A stretch of DNA of 64,000 nt from Caecibacter massiliensis (GTDB taxonomy: Bacteria > Bacillota > Negativicutes > Veillonellales > Megasphaeraceae). The notes under the pieces were generated by a model. That model saw nothing but the letters and a program-made list of their open reading frames with translations, made no database searches and had not been told where the DNA came from. Shown here one piece after another: positions 26,263-35,431 of this stretch (within the stretch, counting starts at the first letter, position 1; every line of letters starts with the position of its first letter). Location: positions 2,140,774-2,204,773 of the forward strand of contig LT608311.1 of the NCBI GenBank assembly GCA_900095875.1, in the 5' to 3' direction. The translations under genes were made by a program, and so were the position numbers.

Positions 26263-28629
26263 ATGAATAAACGTAGTATGCGGATTTTGGGATTTTATCA
26301 GGTGCAGAACCAGCTCGTCAGGCTGGCTCCGTCACGTCTTTCCAAGGAAATAGCCCGCCGTCTGCGTCCTGAATCCGATGCAGATGTAGTGGAAGCACGC
26401 CTGGCTGATACGGAAGAAGCCTGGCACTGCTTGCAGCGGGAAGCCTCTGTGCCCTTCGGAGGAATCACCGATATCCGTCCGGCATTGGAAAAGGCAAAGC
26501 GCGATGTGACACTCGACGGGCAGGACTGCATTGATATCTGGCACAATGCCCAGCGGTACGGAGAAATCAGGGTGTATTTTGCGGAAAAAGAAGGCGATTA
26601 TCCACGTCTGTCCGGTCAGGCCTCCCACATCGGCGATTTTTCCCTCATCATTCACAAAATCGCCCAGGTATTCGACCAGAACCACCAGATCCGCGACAAT
26701 GCGTCTGTCGAGCTTTTGCGCCTGAGAACGCGGATTTCTGAATTGGAACGGCAGACGAAACGGTACGTCCACAATGTACTCCAAAATAAAGAATATCAGA
26801 AGTATTTCCAGGATGCCCTGGTAACGGTCCGCAACAACCGCTACGTCATTCCTGTCAAGCAGGAATACCGTCATGCCTTCCCCGGCATTGTCCACGATAC
26901 CTCCGCCAGCGGGGCTACATTGTATATTGAACCCATGGCCATCGTCAACGCCAATAACGACCTGCAGGCGGCCCGTATCGCAGAAACGAGGGAAATCGAA
27001 AAAATTTTCCGCCGCCTGACGGCCCTTATTGCCGGAGATTATGAAAATCTCTACGACAGTACCTATGCCGTAGGAAAACTGGAATTTATCTTTGCCAAGG
27101 CACAGCTGGCTCTTTCTATGAAAGCGACGCGGCCGGTTATTTCCAAAAGGCGGATGGTAAAACTCATCCAGGCCCGTCATCCTCTAATTGATGCGGTCAA
27201 GGTCGTACCCAATACAATTGTCATAGGGGGAGAATACCGCATACTCCTTATTACGGGCTCCAATACGGGCGGCAAGACCGTTTCCATGAAGACCTTGGGC
27301 CTTCTGGCACTCATGCATCAGTCCGGATTGTTCCTGCCCGTCATGGAGGGGTCGGAATTGCCCATATTCCGCGACATTTTTTCCGATATTGGTGACGAAC
27401 AGGATATTTCCCAGAATCTCAGTACCTTTTCCAGCCACATGAAGCAGCTCATTTATATCCTGAAACACTGTGGTCCCGACGATCTGATCCTGGCAGATGA
27501 ACTGGGATCTGGCACGGATCCTGCCGAAGGCAGTGCTATTGCCATCGCCATCCTCAAGAATTTGTACACCAAGGGCTCTTATGTCATGGTGACGACCCAC
27601 TATAATGACTTGAAAAACTTTGCCTATAATACGCCGGGCATCGAAAATGGCCATGTGGAATTCGATGTGAATACACTGAAACCGACGTACAAGCTGCGCA
27701 TTGGTTCGGCAGGCAGTTCCCATGCCTTCAGCATCAGTGAACGGCTGGGCATGCCCAAAGAGATTCTCGACGAAGCAAAAGAACTGCGCAGCAGGGCTCA
27801 GGACGTCGATATGGAAGCCATCCTGACCAAACTAAATGCCCAGTCCAAACGCATGGATGAAGAAGAACAGGAACTAGAGGCGAAACTGGCCAGCGCGCGC
27901 CAGATAGAAGAGGCACTGCGCAGGGAAAAAGAAAAAGTCACTTCCAAGCGGCAGGATATTATCGATTCCAGCCGGCGTCAGGCCGTCGATATGAAACGCA
28001 ATCTGCGGCTGGAGGCAGAAAAAATCATCCGGGAGTTAAAAGCCCAGTCGAAAGAATCGTTGAGTGAAAAGGAACGGATGAAGGCCATCGAACAGGCCCG
28101 CCGCGCCATCCAGCAGATTTCCCTGCCCGAAGCAGAAAAGCCGCACCGCGATCCCATCGACCCGGCCCAGCTCAAAACGGGCCAGCAGGTCTATATCAAT
28201 TCTCTCGACGGGCTGGGAACAGTAGAAAAAATCCACGGCAAGAAGGTGACCGTATCGGTGCGCGGCATGACCGTCCGCGTCAAGATACAGGACATCAGTG
28301 CCCCTTATTTGTCAGAAATTAAGAAAGAAAAGCAGGAAGAGAAACGGGAACAGAGCCGTTCGTCCTTCCGGCCAATCCGGACCGGCCCTGTTGCGACAGA
28401 GCTCAACATTATCGGCAAGACCGGACCCGAAGCCATCCCCGAAATCGAACGGTTCCTCGATCAGGCACTGGCTGCCGGATTCAGTCCGGTCCGCATCATC
28501 CATGGCAAAGGCAGCGGTGCCCTGCGAAGAGCCGTCCACGCCTTCCTGGATGAACAGCCCTTTGTCAGACAGTACAAACTCGACGATGCCCAAAATGGCG
28601 GAGACGGTGTCACCTTAGTATATTTTTAG
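26263..28629 (+). CDS. mutS2: MutS2 / RqcU endonuclease-ATPase
   Basis: 788 residues. MutS-like core and ABC ATPase with Walker A LLITGSNTGGKTVSMKTLG (about 330), Walker B DLILADELGSGTDPAEGSA, a long coiled coil (about 515-620, rich in Glu, Lys and Gln) and a C-terminal Smr nuclease domain (LNIIGKTGPEAIPEIERFLD, then RIIHGKGSGALRRAVHAFL). Unlike MutS1 it lacks the mismatch-recognition domain. The family acts on stalled or collided ribosomes and suppresses recombination. AAGGAG lies upstream of ATG. It probably shares a transcript with the U32 gene. Confidence 0.95.
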   Translation: MNKRSMRILGFYQVQNQLVRLAPSRLSKEIARRLRPESDADVVEARLADTEEAWHCLQREASVPFGGITDIRPALEKAKRDVTLDGQDCIDIWHNAQRYGEIRVYFAEKEGDYPRLSGQASHIGDFSLIIHKIAQVFDQNHQIRDNASVELLRLRTRISELERQTKRYVHNVLQNKEYQKYFQDALVTVRNNRYVIPVKQEYRHAFPGIVHDTSASGATLYIEPMAIVNANNDLQAARIAETREIEKIFRRLTALIAGDYENLYDSTYAVGKLEFIFAKAQLALSMKATRPVISKRRMVKLIQARHPLIDAVKVVPNTIVIGGEYRILLITGSNTGGKTVSMKTLGLLALMHQSGLFLPVMEGSELPIFRDIFSDIGDEQDISQNLSTFSSHMKQLIYILKHCGPDDLILADELGSGTDPAEGSAIAIAILKNLYTKGSYVMVTTHYNDLKNFAYNTPGIENGHVEFDVNTLKPTYKLRIGSAGSSHAFSISERLGMPKEILDEAKELRSRAQDVDMEAILTKLNAQSKRMDEEEQELEAKLASARQIEEALRREKEKVTSKRQDIIDSSRRQAVDMKRNLRLEAEKIIRELKAQSKESLSEKERMKAIEQARRAIQQISLPEAEKPHRDPIDPAQLKTGQQVYINSLDGLGTVEKIHGKKVTVSVRGMTVRVKIQDISAPYLSEIKKEKQEEKREQSRSSFRPIRTGPVATELNIIGKTGPEAIPEIERFLDQALAAGFSPVRIIHGKGSGALRRAVHAFLDEQPFVRQYKLDDAQNGGDGVTLVYF

Positions 28630-28635
28630 CATAGT

Positions 28636-28681
28636 AAAAAGACGCGGAATTACGTTGTAATGACTGTTTCCGTGTCTTTTT
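28636..28681 (+). terminator. Terminator of mutS2
   Basis: AAAAAGACGCGGAA ... TTCCGTGTCTTTTT hairpin 7 bases past the stop. Confidence 0.85.
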
Positions 28682-28822
28682 ACTATTTACAAATATTTAT
28701 ACAGGCGATGAAATATAGTCATGGATTTTGGCGTTGTTATATGATAAAATAGGTCCACAAAGGGATATTTTTTATGTTTTCTCGTAAAATGGGAAAATAT
28801 AGTAAGAAATGGAGGAAAGTAT

Positions 28823-30214
28823 ATGAATTTATTACGTCGTAAATCATTCGACGACTTGCTGGCCCATACGCAGGAGAAAAAGTTGACCAAGGCATTGGGC
28901 GCCTTTGACATCACCCTTATGGGGCTGGGTATCATCATCGGAACGGGGATTTTTGTCCTGACGGGTATTGGAGCGGCCAAATATGCCGGCCCTGGACTCA
29001 TGCTGTCTTTTGTATTCGCGGCCATTACCTGCGCCTTTGTCTGTCTGGCCTATTCCGAACTGGCATCGTTTCTTCCCGTATCGGGGAGCTCGTATACGTA
29101 CGCCTACGCATCGCTGGGTGAAATATTCGGCTGGTGGGTCGGCTGGAGCCTGATTCTGGAATATTCCGTCGGAGCCAGTGCCGTAGCCGGTGGCTGGTCT
29201 GCCTATTTTGTCGGCATCCTTCATTCCTGCGGTATCGACCTGCCCAAGGCACTGACCAGCGTACCCGCTGATGGTGGTATCATCAATCTGCCGGCTGTGC
29301 TCATCGTCCTTTTGGCAACGGCCCTTCTCGTCGTCGGTGTCCGGGAAAGTGCCAGGGTCAATCGGATTCTCGTCTTTGTCAAAATCGGCACGATTTTCCT
29401 GTTCTTATTCCTGGCAGCGCCGCACATTGAGCCGGCCAACTGGCAGCCCTTCCTGCCCTTTGGCATGCAGGGCGTATTTGCCGGCACAGCCGTGCTGTTT
29501 TTTGCCTACCTTGGCTTTGACGCCTTATCTACGGCAGCAGAAGAAACGAAGAATCCGAAACGGGATATGCCAATCGGAATCATTCTGGCCCTGGCCATCT
29601 GCACCATCCTGTACATTGCCGTCTGTGCGGCCATGACCGGCGTCGTACCATATCCGATGCTGGATACGGCGGCTCCTGCTTCGTATGTCCTCGAATACAT
29701 CGGCCTGCACCTGGGGTCGGCTATCGTCGGTACGGGCGCTATCTGTGGCCTTTCCACAGTCGTCCTTGGCATGCTCTTTGCCCAGAGCCGTGCTCTCTAT
29801 TCTATGAGCCGGGACGGCCTCATGCCTATGAGTCTCTACAAAGTGCATCCGAAATTCCATACGCCTTATATCATTCAGATCATCATAGGCATAGTCGTCG
29901 CCTGTATCACGGGATTCACACCCATACACATCGTAGCGGAAACGTGCAGTGCCGGAACGATTTTTGCCTTCCTCTGCTCCTGCGTGGGCATTCTCATCCT
30001 GCGCCGCGTCTATCCCGACAAGCCGCGCGGATTCCGCTGTCCGGCCGTGCACATCATTGCTCCCCTGGGATTTATCTGCTGTGCCTTCATCTTCTCGGAA
30101 TTATCTCCCCATACGCTCCTCCTCTTTGGCGGATGGTCTGTACTGGGACTGCTGATTTACCTCGTATATGGCAACCGTCATAGCGTATTGCAGAAAGAGG
30201 AAGCAGGAAAATAG
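28823..30214 (+). CDS. APC-family amino acid permease (CAT/YfnA-like)
   Basis: 463 residues and about 12 hydrophobic helices. The N-terminal FDITLMGLGIIIGTGIFVLTG is the APC substrate-binding unwound helix 1, and the SFVFAAITCAFVCLAYSELA helix follows. The C-terminal half contains GFDALSTAAEETKNPKRDMP, typical of cationic amino acid transporter-like permeases. It likely imports amino acids with protons; the exact substrate is open. GGAGGAAAG lies 5 bases before ATG. It is monocistronic. Confidence 0.9.
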   Translation: MNLLRRKSFDDLLAHTQEKKLTKALGAFDITLMGLGIIIGTGIFVLTGIGAAKYAGPGLMLSFVFAAITCAFVCLAYSELASFLPVSGSSYTYAYASLGEIFGWWVGWSLILEYSVGASAVAGGWSAYFVGILHSCGIDLPKALTSVPADGGIINLPAVLIVLLATALLVVGVRESARVNRILVFVKIGTIFLFLFLAAPHIEPANWQPFLPFGMQGVFAGTAVLFFAYLGFDALSTAAEETKNPKRDMPIGIILALAICTILYIAVCAAMTGVVPYPMLDTAAPASYVLEYIGLHLGSAIVGTGAICGLSTVVLGMLFAQSRALYSMSRDGLMPMSLYKVHPKFHTPYIIQIIIGIVVACITGFTPIHIVAETCSAGTIFAFLCSCVGILILRRVYPDKPRGFRCPAVHIIAPLGFICCAFIFSELSPHTLLLFGGWSVLGLLIYLVYGNRHSVLQKEEAGK

Positions 30215-30249
30215 GTGTGTTTACATCTACCATTATCGTCTTTATACTA

Positions 30250-30290
30250 AAAAACAGCTGCATTACATTCTGTGTAACGCAGCTGTTTTT
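30250..30290. terminator. Bidirectional terminator between permease and sirtuin genes
   Basis: AAAACAGCTGCATTACA ... TGTAACGCAGCTGTTTTT; A- and T-tracts on both sides serve the convergent genes. Confidence 0.85.
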
Positions 30291-30321
30291 GTCTGTCTGG
30301 TATATCCCGGGCCCGATTGGG

Positions 30322-31050
30322 TCAGAGTTTTATCTTGGAAAAGACTTCGCCAATGGAATCGTGGAGTACCAGGTCGGCCGTATGGTCCATATCGGTGCTT
30401 GATTTGTTGATGAGTACCAGTTTGTGGCCGTGATAGTAACGCACGAGGCCGGCGGCCGGATAGACAACCAGGCTGGTACCGCCGATGATGAGCATATCGG
30501 CATGACTGATGTAGTACAGCGATTGTTCGATGACATCATTGTCGAGGCCTTCTTCGTAAAGAACGACATCGGGCTTGATGGTACCGCCGCAGGCATCGCA
30601 TTTAGGAATACCTGTCGTCTGCCTGATATATTCGGCATCGAAGAATTTATGACAGTGCTGGCAGAAATTGCGGTGGATACTGCCGTGCAGTTCCAGAACA
30701 TTTTTGCTGCCACCTTTCTGATGCAGTCCGTCAATATTCTGGGTAATGACAGCCTTCAGCTTGCCTGCCTGTTCTAGTTCGGCCAGCTTCTTGTGAGCCA
30801 TATTAGGCTGGGCCGAAAGAGACGCATTCAGGATTTTATCCCGGTAGAACCGATAGAACTCGTCTGTATGCTGTTCGTAAAACGTATGGGAGAGCATCGT
30901 TTCAGGGGGATATTTGTAGTGCTGGTTATAGAGTCCGTCTTTACTGCGGAAATCAGGAATGCCGCTTTCCGTAGAAACGCCGGCACCGCCAAAGAATACA
31001 ATATTGTCCGAATCATGGACCATCTGGAGAAACGTATCAATAGCAGACAT
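30322..31050 (-). CDS. cobB: NAD-dependent protein deacylase (sirtuin)
   Basis: 242 residues. Removes acyl groups from lysines using NAD+. Sir2 motifs: FFGGAGVSTESGIPDFRSKD, ITQNIDGLHQKGGS, the catalytic His in ELHGSIHRN, and the structural zinc Cys4 (CQHCHKF ... CDACGG). The TSLVVYPAA strand closes the NAD site. GGAGCGG lies 8 bases before ATG 31050. It is followed on the minus strand by nothing before the terminator; the HD gene lies 45 bp upstream in the same direction. Confidence 0.95.
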   Translation of the reverse strand: MSAIDTFLQMVHDSDNIVFFGGAGVSTESGIPDFRSKDGLYNQHYKYPPETMLSHTFYEQHTDEFYRFYRDKILNASLSAQPNMAHKKLAELEQAGKLKAVITQNIDGLHQKGGSKNVLELHGSIHRNFCQHCHKFFDAEYIRQTTGIPKCDACGGTIKPDVVLYEEGLDNDVIEQSLYYISHADMLIIGGTSLVVYPAAGLVRYYHGHKLVLINKSSTDMDHTADLVLHDSIGEVFSKIKL

Positions 31051-31095
31051 GAGGACCGCTCCTTTCCAAACGCGAAAAACTACTTCTGAACTAAT

Positions 31096-31584
31096 CTATA
31101 TATCAAAATGAGTGTTTAGCAGCGAAATACCTGACCCGGTGCGGAACACCTTATCCCGGAAGGTGCGGATGGCGTCTGCATCCAGCTGATCTTCGTAGGC
31201 GTTGACCAGAAAATCCGCTTCCAAAAGTATCTGATAATCGGGGCCGTCGATGCCCGTATAGGTGTGATGATGGCCGATGAGCCAGCAGACGCGGTCGGTA
31301 AAAGACGAAGAAGAAGAGAAGGGTTCCAACAGCTTGCGGGCGATAGCCGGCCCTTCCAATTCCTGATATTTGCCGGACGAACTGCCATATTTTTCTTCTG
31401 CCGCGTGGATGCCGATATCGTGGAGTACGGCTGCCGTTACCAGGATTTCCTGCGTATCCGGAGCGAGGTGTTCCAGCTGACCAATCAAATCGGCGTAGGC
31501 GTAGACTTTGAGGAAATGCTGGATACGCCGGGGATCGCCATGGTCGTAGGCAACAGCTGCTTCTATTAGTTTGGGAATGTTCAC
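31096..31584 (-). CDS. Small HD-domain hydrolase, GTG start
   Basis: 162 residues. HD ligands: His in RRIQHFLKVYAYAD, HD pair in TAAVLHDIGIHAAEEKYG, His-His in CWLIGHHHTYTG and Asp in LLEADFLVN. The substrate is unknown; this compact type often acts on nucleotides. The only start in frame with a ribosome site is GTG at 31584, 7 bases after AAGGTGG. It probably shares a transcript with the downstream sirtuin gene (45 bp gap). Confidence 0.8.
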   Translation of the reverse strand: MNIPKLIEAAVAYDHGDPRRIQHFLKVYAYADLIGQLEHLAPDTQEILVTAAVLHDIGIHAAEEKYGSSSGKYQELEGPAIARKLLEPFSSSSSFTDRVCWLIGHHHTYTGIDGPDYQILLEADFLVNAYEDQLDADAIRTFRDKVFRTGSGISLLNTHFDI

Positions 31585-31691
31585 ATATATGCCACCTTTC
31601 TCAGAATCTGTCTATCGCTTTTATTATACACTATTTTCGGCTGGATAGGCGGTACAGCCGGCAAAAGGATTGTATTTTTTAGCATCAGAAC

Positions 31692-31738
31692 TAACAGGCC
31701 CGGCAGCAATCTCATGGGAGTTGCCACCGGGCCTGTTG
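31692..31738 (-). terminator. Terminator-like hairpin of the CDF gene
   Basis: AACAGGCCCGG ... CCGGGCCTGTT, a GC-rich stem just beyond the CDF stop. The T-tract on the minus strand is poor, so termination is uncertain. Confidence 0.55.
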
Positions 31739-31742
31739 CCGG

Positions 31743-32921
31743 TCACTGTTTTCCTTCTGGCAGGATGTTTGCCAGGACGACGTGGTACCGTTCGTTATAT
31801 TTTTTGATGGATGCATTGATTTTTTTACGGATGGCGATGATGTTTTCTTCGGAGTATTCTTCCGGCGGGATATGGAGGTCGCAGATGATATTCGGATGGC
31901 GCGCACCGGCAGTGAAGCGGAGATTATCCGTATGATACTGGGGATATTCCGTCTGGATCAACGTGTCGATATCGTGGCGCATGGCCGAAATGATTTTCTC
32001 ATTCGTGCAGAGCGGATCCATGTGAACATTGATATTGATCTGGAATTTCTCTTTCAGAATATCCTCCAGTTCATCGACAGCCGAATGGACTTCTACGATA
32101 TCGGACGTATCAGGCACTTCCACGTGGATGGAAGCATAGGTACGGCCGGGGCCGTAGTCGTGGATTTTCAGGTCATGGACGCCGACGACATAGGGGCAGT
32201 GCAGGGCACAGTCGGTAATTTCCCGTACCAGTTCCGGGTCTGGTGCCTTGCCGAGGAGAATGTTGATGACTTCCTTTGCCAGGCTGCCACCGGAATAGAG
32301 AATGAGCAGTCCGATGAGCGTACCGGCAGCGGCATCGATGGGCAGAGTCGTAAACTGCTGGGCAATGGTGGCCAGCAGGACACCCGTCGTGGCGATGGCG
32401 TCGTTGATGCTGTCGGATGCAGTCGCCTCATTGACACTGGAGTGAATCTGCCTGGCAATATAGCGGTTATACAGGCACATCCATCCTTTGACGGCAATGG
32501 ATGCGACGAGGATGATGACTCCCCACAACGAGAAATCCAATGTTTCCGGTTCAAAGAATTTCGTAACCGATGCTTCACAGAGCTTATACCCGACGATGAG
32601 AATCAGGATGGCAATAGTAAGGGATGCCAGGTATTCAAACCGCCCGTGACCAAAGGGGTGGTCTTCGTCAGGAGGACGATTGCTCAGCTTGGCGCTTATT
32701 ATAGAAATAAAAGACGATCCCATATCGCTCAGGTTGTTGAAGGCATCGGAAATGATGGCGATGCTGCCACTGGTCATGCCGACGAGAAACTTCCCGATGA
32801 ACAGGAAGAGATTGCAGATAATACCCAGGATGCCGCCGACGATGCTGTACTGCTCGCGGACCTTTTTGTCAGTTGTATTGCTGTAATTCTTTACAGTATG
32901 ACGGATGATATATTCAATCAT
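31743..32921 (-). CDS. Cation diffusion facilitator metal exporter
   Basis: 392 residues. Six transmembrane helices with metal ligands in SIAIISDAFNNLSDMGSSFI and the loop DEDHPFGHGRFEYLASL, then a second binding set in SDSINDAIATTGVL. A cytoplasmic dimerisation domain follows (GVHDLKIHDYGPGRTYASIH). The protein is about 90 residues longer than simple CDF exporters; the extra C-terminal part (from about 300) looks like a second alpha/beta domain with PHIICDLHIPPE-like pattern. It exports Zn2+, Fe2+ or Mn2+. ATG 32921 is preferred; no strong ribosome site is seen. Confidence 0.88.
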   Translation of the reverse strand: MIEYIIRHTVKNYSNTTDKKVREQYSIVGGILGIICNLFLFIGKFLVGMTSGSIAIISDAFNNLSDMGSSFISIISAKLSNRPPDEDHPFGHGRFEYLASLTIAILILIVGYKLCEASVTKFFEPETLDFSLWGVIILVASIAVKGWMCLYNRYIARQIHSSVNEATASDSINDAIATTGVLLATIAQQFTTLPIDAAAGTLIGLLILYSGGSLAKEVINILLGKAPDPELVREITDCALHCPYVVGVHDLKIHDYGPGRTYASIHVEVPDTSDIVEVHSAVDELEDILKEKFQININVHMDPLCTNEKIISAMRHDIDTLIQTEYPQYHTDNLRFTAGARHPNIICDLHIPPEEYSEENIIAIRKKINASIKKYNERYHVVLANILPEGKQ

Positions 32922-33111
32922 ACGTATCGCCTCTTTGGTATTCTCAAGATTGGTATCATTGTAGCATGAAAAGAATGGGTTGTGTAGAGATAGATTGAAA
33001 AAGGTGAATTTATGAACCGGAACGGGGCCTGAACATCTGACGGGGTATCTGTATATAACGTACTGAAATTGAAAAATATAAAATATATTGTCCTGTTTTT
33101 GCTATCTCAGT

Positions 33112-33140
33112 TTGACAAATGTTGTAGAATTTTGTAGTAT
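33112..33140 (+). promoter_or_regulatory. Promoter of the gene at 33200
   Basis: A perfect TTGACA, 17-bp spacer, TAGTAT. Confidence 0.7.
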
Positions 33141-33199
33141 AAAAGGGCACAGTGATTGATATGTGTCTGTGAATTTGTACGGTGGAGGGTTCAATCGAT

Positions 33200-33595
33200 A
33201 TGAGTTTACAATATGTAAAAGGCAGTTATATGGATGAAGTCATGTACGGTGACAAGCCTGTATTATTTACGCTGGAAGGTCTCGGTGAAGACCAGAAGGA
33301 AGAAGCCGAACGGTATAGCAAAGAAATATGGGACTGGATTCATCAGCATCATGTCCGTGTATTGGCCCATGCACCGCTCATTGCCAATTTTAAGAATAAG
33401 AAATGGCGGTCCGACGGGGAACCAGAAATTTCCGCTGAAGAAATCCGGGGATATCTGAAACATATCAACTCCGTCTATGTCACCTATCGTGGCGGGTTCG
33501 ACATTTTCTTTGACACGAATGAGCTGTTCCAGGAACGATCCATCGTCGTGCGGGTTGGGAAAAATTTTGTTTTTGAAGGATTCAGTCTTTTATAA
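33200..33595 (+). CDS. Unknown small cytosolic protein
   Basis: 131 residues, acidic, no signal peptide or membrane segment. Predicted alternation: short strands (KPVLFTLEGL), a helix (EDQKEEAERYSKEIWDWIHQ), a strand, a helix (SAEEIRGYLKHI) and a C-terminal sheet (SVYVTYRGGFDIFFDTN, SIVVRVGKNFVFEGF). The general look is that of a DUF2262-like or immunity-type alpha/beta protein, but I do not recognise the family. Start 33200 lies 12 bases after GGTGGAGGG. It has its own promoter and sits just before the SCIFF locus, with a separate promoter between. Confidence 0.7.
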   Translation: MSLQYVKGSYMDEVMYGDKPVLFTLEGLGEDQKEEAERYSKEIWDWIHQHHVRVLAHAPLIANFKNKKWRSDGEPEISAEEIRGYLKHINSVYVTYRGGFDIFFDTNELFQERSIVVRVGKNFVFEGFSLL

Positions 33596-33599
33596 GACA

Positions 33600-33628
33600 T
33601 TGTAGAAAATACGGTTCTATGTTACAAT
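33600..33628 (+). promoter_or_regulatory. Promoter of the SCIFF locus
   Basis: TTGTAG, 17-bp spacer, TACAAT; 33 bases before the peptide gene. Confidence 0.6.
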
Positions 33629-33660
33629 AATACCAGTTATAATTATGAGAGGTGAATATC

Positions 33661-33801
33661 ATGGCAAAACACATCATTACTATTAATACAGAATCTATCC
33701 AGAAGACGGCGCAGCACGCTGGCTGCAGCGAATGCCAGACATCCTGCCAGTCCGCTTGCAAGACATCCTGCACGGTAGGCAATCAGGTCTGCACAAAATA
33801 A
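33661..33801 (+). CDS. scfA: SCIFF ranthipeptide precursor
   Basis: 46 residues, too short for most ORF callers. It has exactly six cysteines (22, 25, 29, 33, 37, 44) in the pattern of the SCIFF family, 'six cysteines in forty-five residues': leader KHIITINTESIQKTAQHAGC and core with CQTSCQSACKTSC. In this family a radical SAM enzyme links cysteine sulfur to a non-alpha carbon of another residue (thioether ranthipeptide). GAGAGGTGAATATC precedes ATG. The maturase starts 65 bp downstream. The biological role of SCIFF peptides is not settled; quorum-like regulation has been proposed in clostridia. Confidence 0.95.
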   Translation: MAKHIITINTESIQKTAQHAGCSECQTSCQSACKTSCTVGNQVCTK

Positions 33802-33820
33802 GGTTGAACACTGAGGGGAC

Positions 33821-33853
33821 ACCCTTTACCGGAAGGTAAAGGGTATTCTTTTT
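33821..33853 (+). terminator. Attenuating hairpin between SCIFF peptide and maturase genes
   Basis: ACCCTTTACC-GGAA-GGTAAAGGGT followed by ATTCTTTTT. An imperfect U-tract suggests partial termination, which would give more peptide mRNA than maturase mRNA. Confidence 0.7.
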
Positions 33854-33866
33854 GTATGGAGGAACT

Positions 33867-35261
33867 ATGTCTGAACAAATTAATCCGATGATCCATAAAT
33901 ATTGCCAGAACGGAACGTACATGCTGCTCGACGTCAATAGCGGCATCATCAATGTCATCGACAAGGTGACTTACGATATCCTCGACATTTATGACGGCAC
34001 GAATAAAAACGCCGTCTATGAAGGACTGGGGACGACGTATTCCCGGAGTGAACTAGATGAATCTCTTTCCGAACTGGATGAACTGATAGAAAAAGAAATG
34101 CTCTTCGCACCCATGTGCGATAATTTTAAAGTCGTGGCTGAGGAAGAACCGGTCATCAAATCGTTGTGCCTCAATATTGCCCACGACTGCAATCTGCGCT
34201 GCAAATACTGTTTTGCATCCCAGGGTGATTATGACACGCATAAACGGGAACTCATGAGCTTCGACGTGGCAAAACGGGCCGTCGATCTGCTTATTAAAAG
34301 CACAGAAGGCAAGCGGCAGCACTGTGAAATCGATTTCTTTGGCGGCGAACCGCTTATGAATTTCGATGTAGTGAAACAGACTATTGAATATATCCGCGAA
34401 CAGGAAAAAATCCACGATAAGGTATTTAAGCTGTCGCTCACGACGAATGGTATGCTCCTGGATCCGGCCAAAGTGAAATACCTGACCGACCAGCATATCA
34501 GTCTTATCCTGAGCCTCGATGGCCGTCCGGAAGTCCACAACCGCATGCGTCCCGATGCAGGCGGTCACGGCTCGTACGATACATGTGCCCGGAATCAGGT
34601 TTATGCAGCCAAACACCGCAATGGCGAAGAATATTACGTGCGCGGTACGTATACCAAATATAATCTGGATTTTACAGAAGATGTCCGGCATATGGCGGAT
34701 CTGGGTTTTGAAGGTCTTTCCATGGAACCTGTCGTAGGCGACGATTTATCCTATGCCATTACGGACGACGATCTTCCCAGGATTTTTGATGAATACGACC
34801 GCCTTACGGATTTTTATCTTCAGCGTTATGATGAAGGTCGTCCGTTCGTTTATTATCATTTTATTATGGATTTGTACCGCGGCCCCTGCATTGCCAAACG
34901 GCTGCGCGGCTGTGGTGCCGGTCACGAATACATGTGTGTCGTCCCCAATGGTGACATCTATCCCTGCCATCAGTTCGTAGGCCAGGACGGTTATGTCATC
35001 GGCAACGTCTACGATGGCGTGACGAATGATACTATTCCGGCCCTGTTTCGCGATATGCATGTCCTCAATAAACCGGAGTGTTGCAAGTGCTGGGCCAAGT
35101 TTTTCTGCAGTGGCGGATGTCATGCCAACAATATCAAATATGGCGGCAACATCCAGACACCGTACGAACTGAGCTGCCGCATCCAGAAGAAGCGCATCGA
35201 ATGCGCCATGTATATCCAGGCGAAACTGGCCATGAAGCGGCAGGAAGCTGCACAGGAGTGA
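33867..35261 (+). CDS. scfB: Radical SAM SCIFF peptide maturase (SPASM)
   Basis: 464 residues. Installs thioether bonds in the SCIFF precursor. An N-terminal RiPP-recognition-like segment (about 1-90, TYMLLDVNSGIINVIDKVTY) precedes the SAM [4Fe-4S] motif CNLRCKYCFASQG (about residue 110), the FFGGEPLMNF strand and the C-terminal SPASM cysteines (CGAGHEYMCVVPNGDIYPCH, CCKCWAKFFCSGGCH), which hold auxiliary clusters. Start 33867 has GGAGG 4-5 bases before it; ATG 33852 lies in the terminator hairpin. The small membrane protein gene follows after 4 bp. Confidence 0.95.
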   Translation: MSEQINPMIHKYCQNGTYMLLDVNSGIINVIDKVTYDILDIYDGTNKNAVYEGLGTTYSRSELDESLSELDELIEKEMLFAPMCDNFKVVAEEEPVIKSLCLNIAHDCNLRCKYCFASQGDYDTHKRELMSFDVAKRAVDLLIKSTEGKRQHCEIDFFGGEPLMNFDVVKQTIEYIREQEKIHDKVFKLSLTTNGMLLDPAKVKYLTDQHISLILSLDGRPEVHNRMRPDAGGHGSYDTCARNQVYAAKHRNGEEYYVRGTYTKYNLDFTEDVRHMADLGFEGLSMEPVVGDDLSYAITDDDLPRIFDEYDRLTDFYLQRYDEGRPFVYYHFIMDLYRGPCIAKRLRGCGAGHEYMCVVPNGDIYPCHQFVGQDGYVIGNVYDGVTNDTIPALFRDMHVLNKPECCKCWAKFFCSGGCHANNIKYGGNIQTPYELSCRIQKKRIECAMYIQAKLAMKRQEAAQE

Positions 35262-35265
35262 TGAT

Positions 35266-35427
35266 ATGGTCCGCAAGATAAACATATTTCTCTGGCTTGT
35301 CGTATTCTTTTATCTGATTTACGCGCTGGTCATGGAAGGGCCGACGGCCAAGATGATCGGTCTGCTGGTGCTGGCAGTTCTTGCCGTCCTGGCTCAGATC
35401 ATCGGATGGCGTCGGAAAAAGAAATAA
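35266..35427 (+). CDS. Tiny two-helix membrane protein next to SCIFF maturase
   Basis: 53 residues: MVRKINIFLWLVVFFYLIYA (helix 1), a short GPTAK turn, a second helix GLLVLAVLAVLAQIIGW and a basic RRKKK tail. The AGGAGTGATGAT ribosome site overlaps the end of scfB, so translation is probably coupled. No family is recognised. The charge pattern predicts both ends in the cytoplasm. It might anchor or help export of the modified peptide, which is inference from position only. Confidence 0.7.
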   Translation: MVRKINIFLWLVVFFYLIYALVMEGPTAKMIGLLVLAVLAVLAQIIGWRRKKK

Positions 35428-35431
35428 GTAG

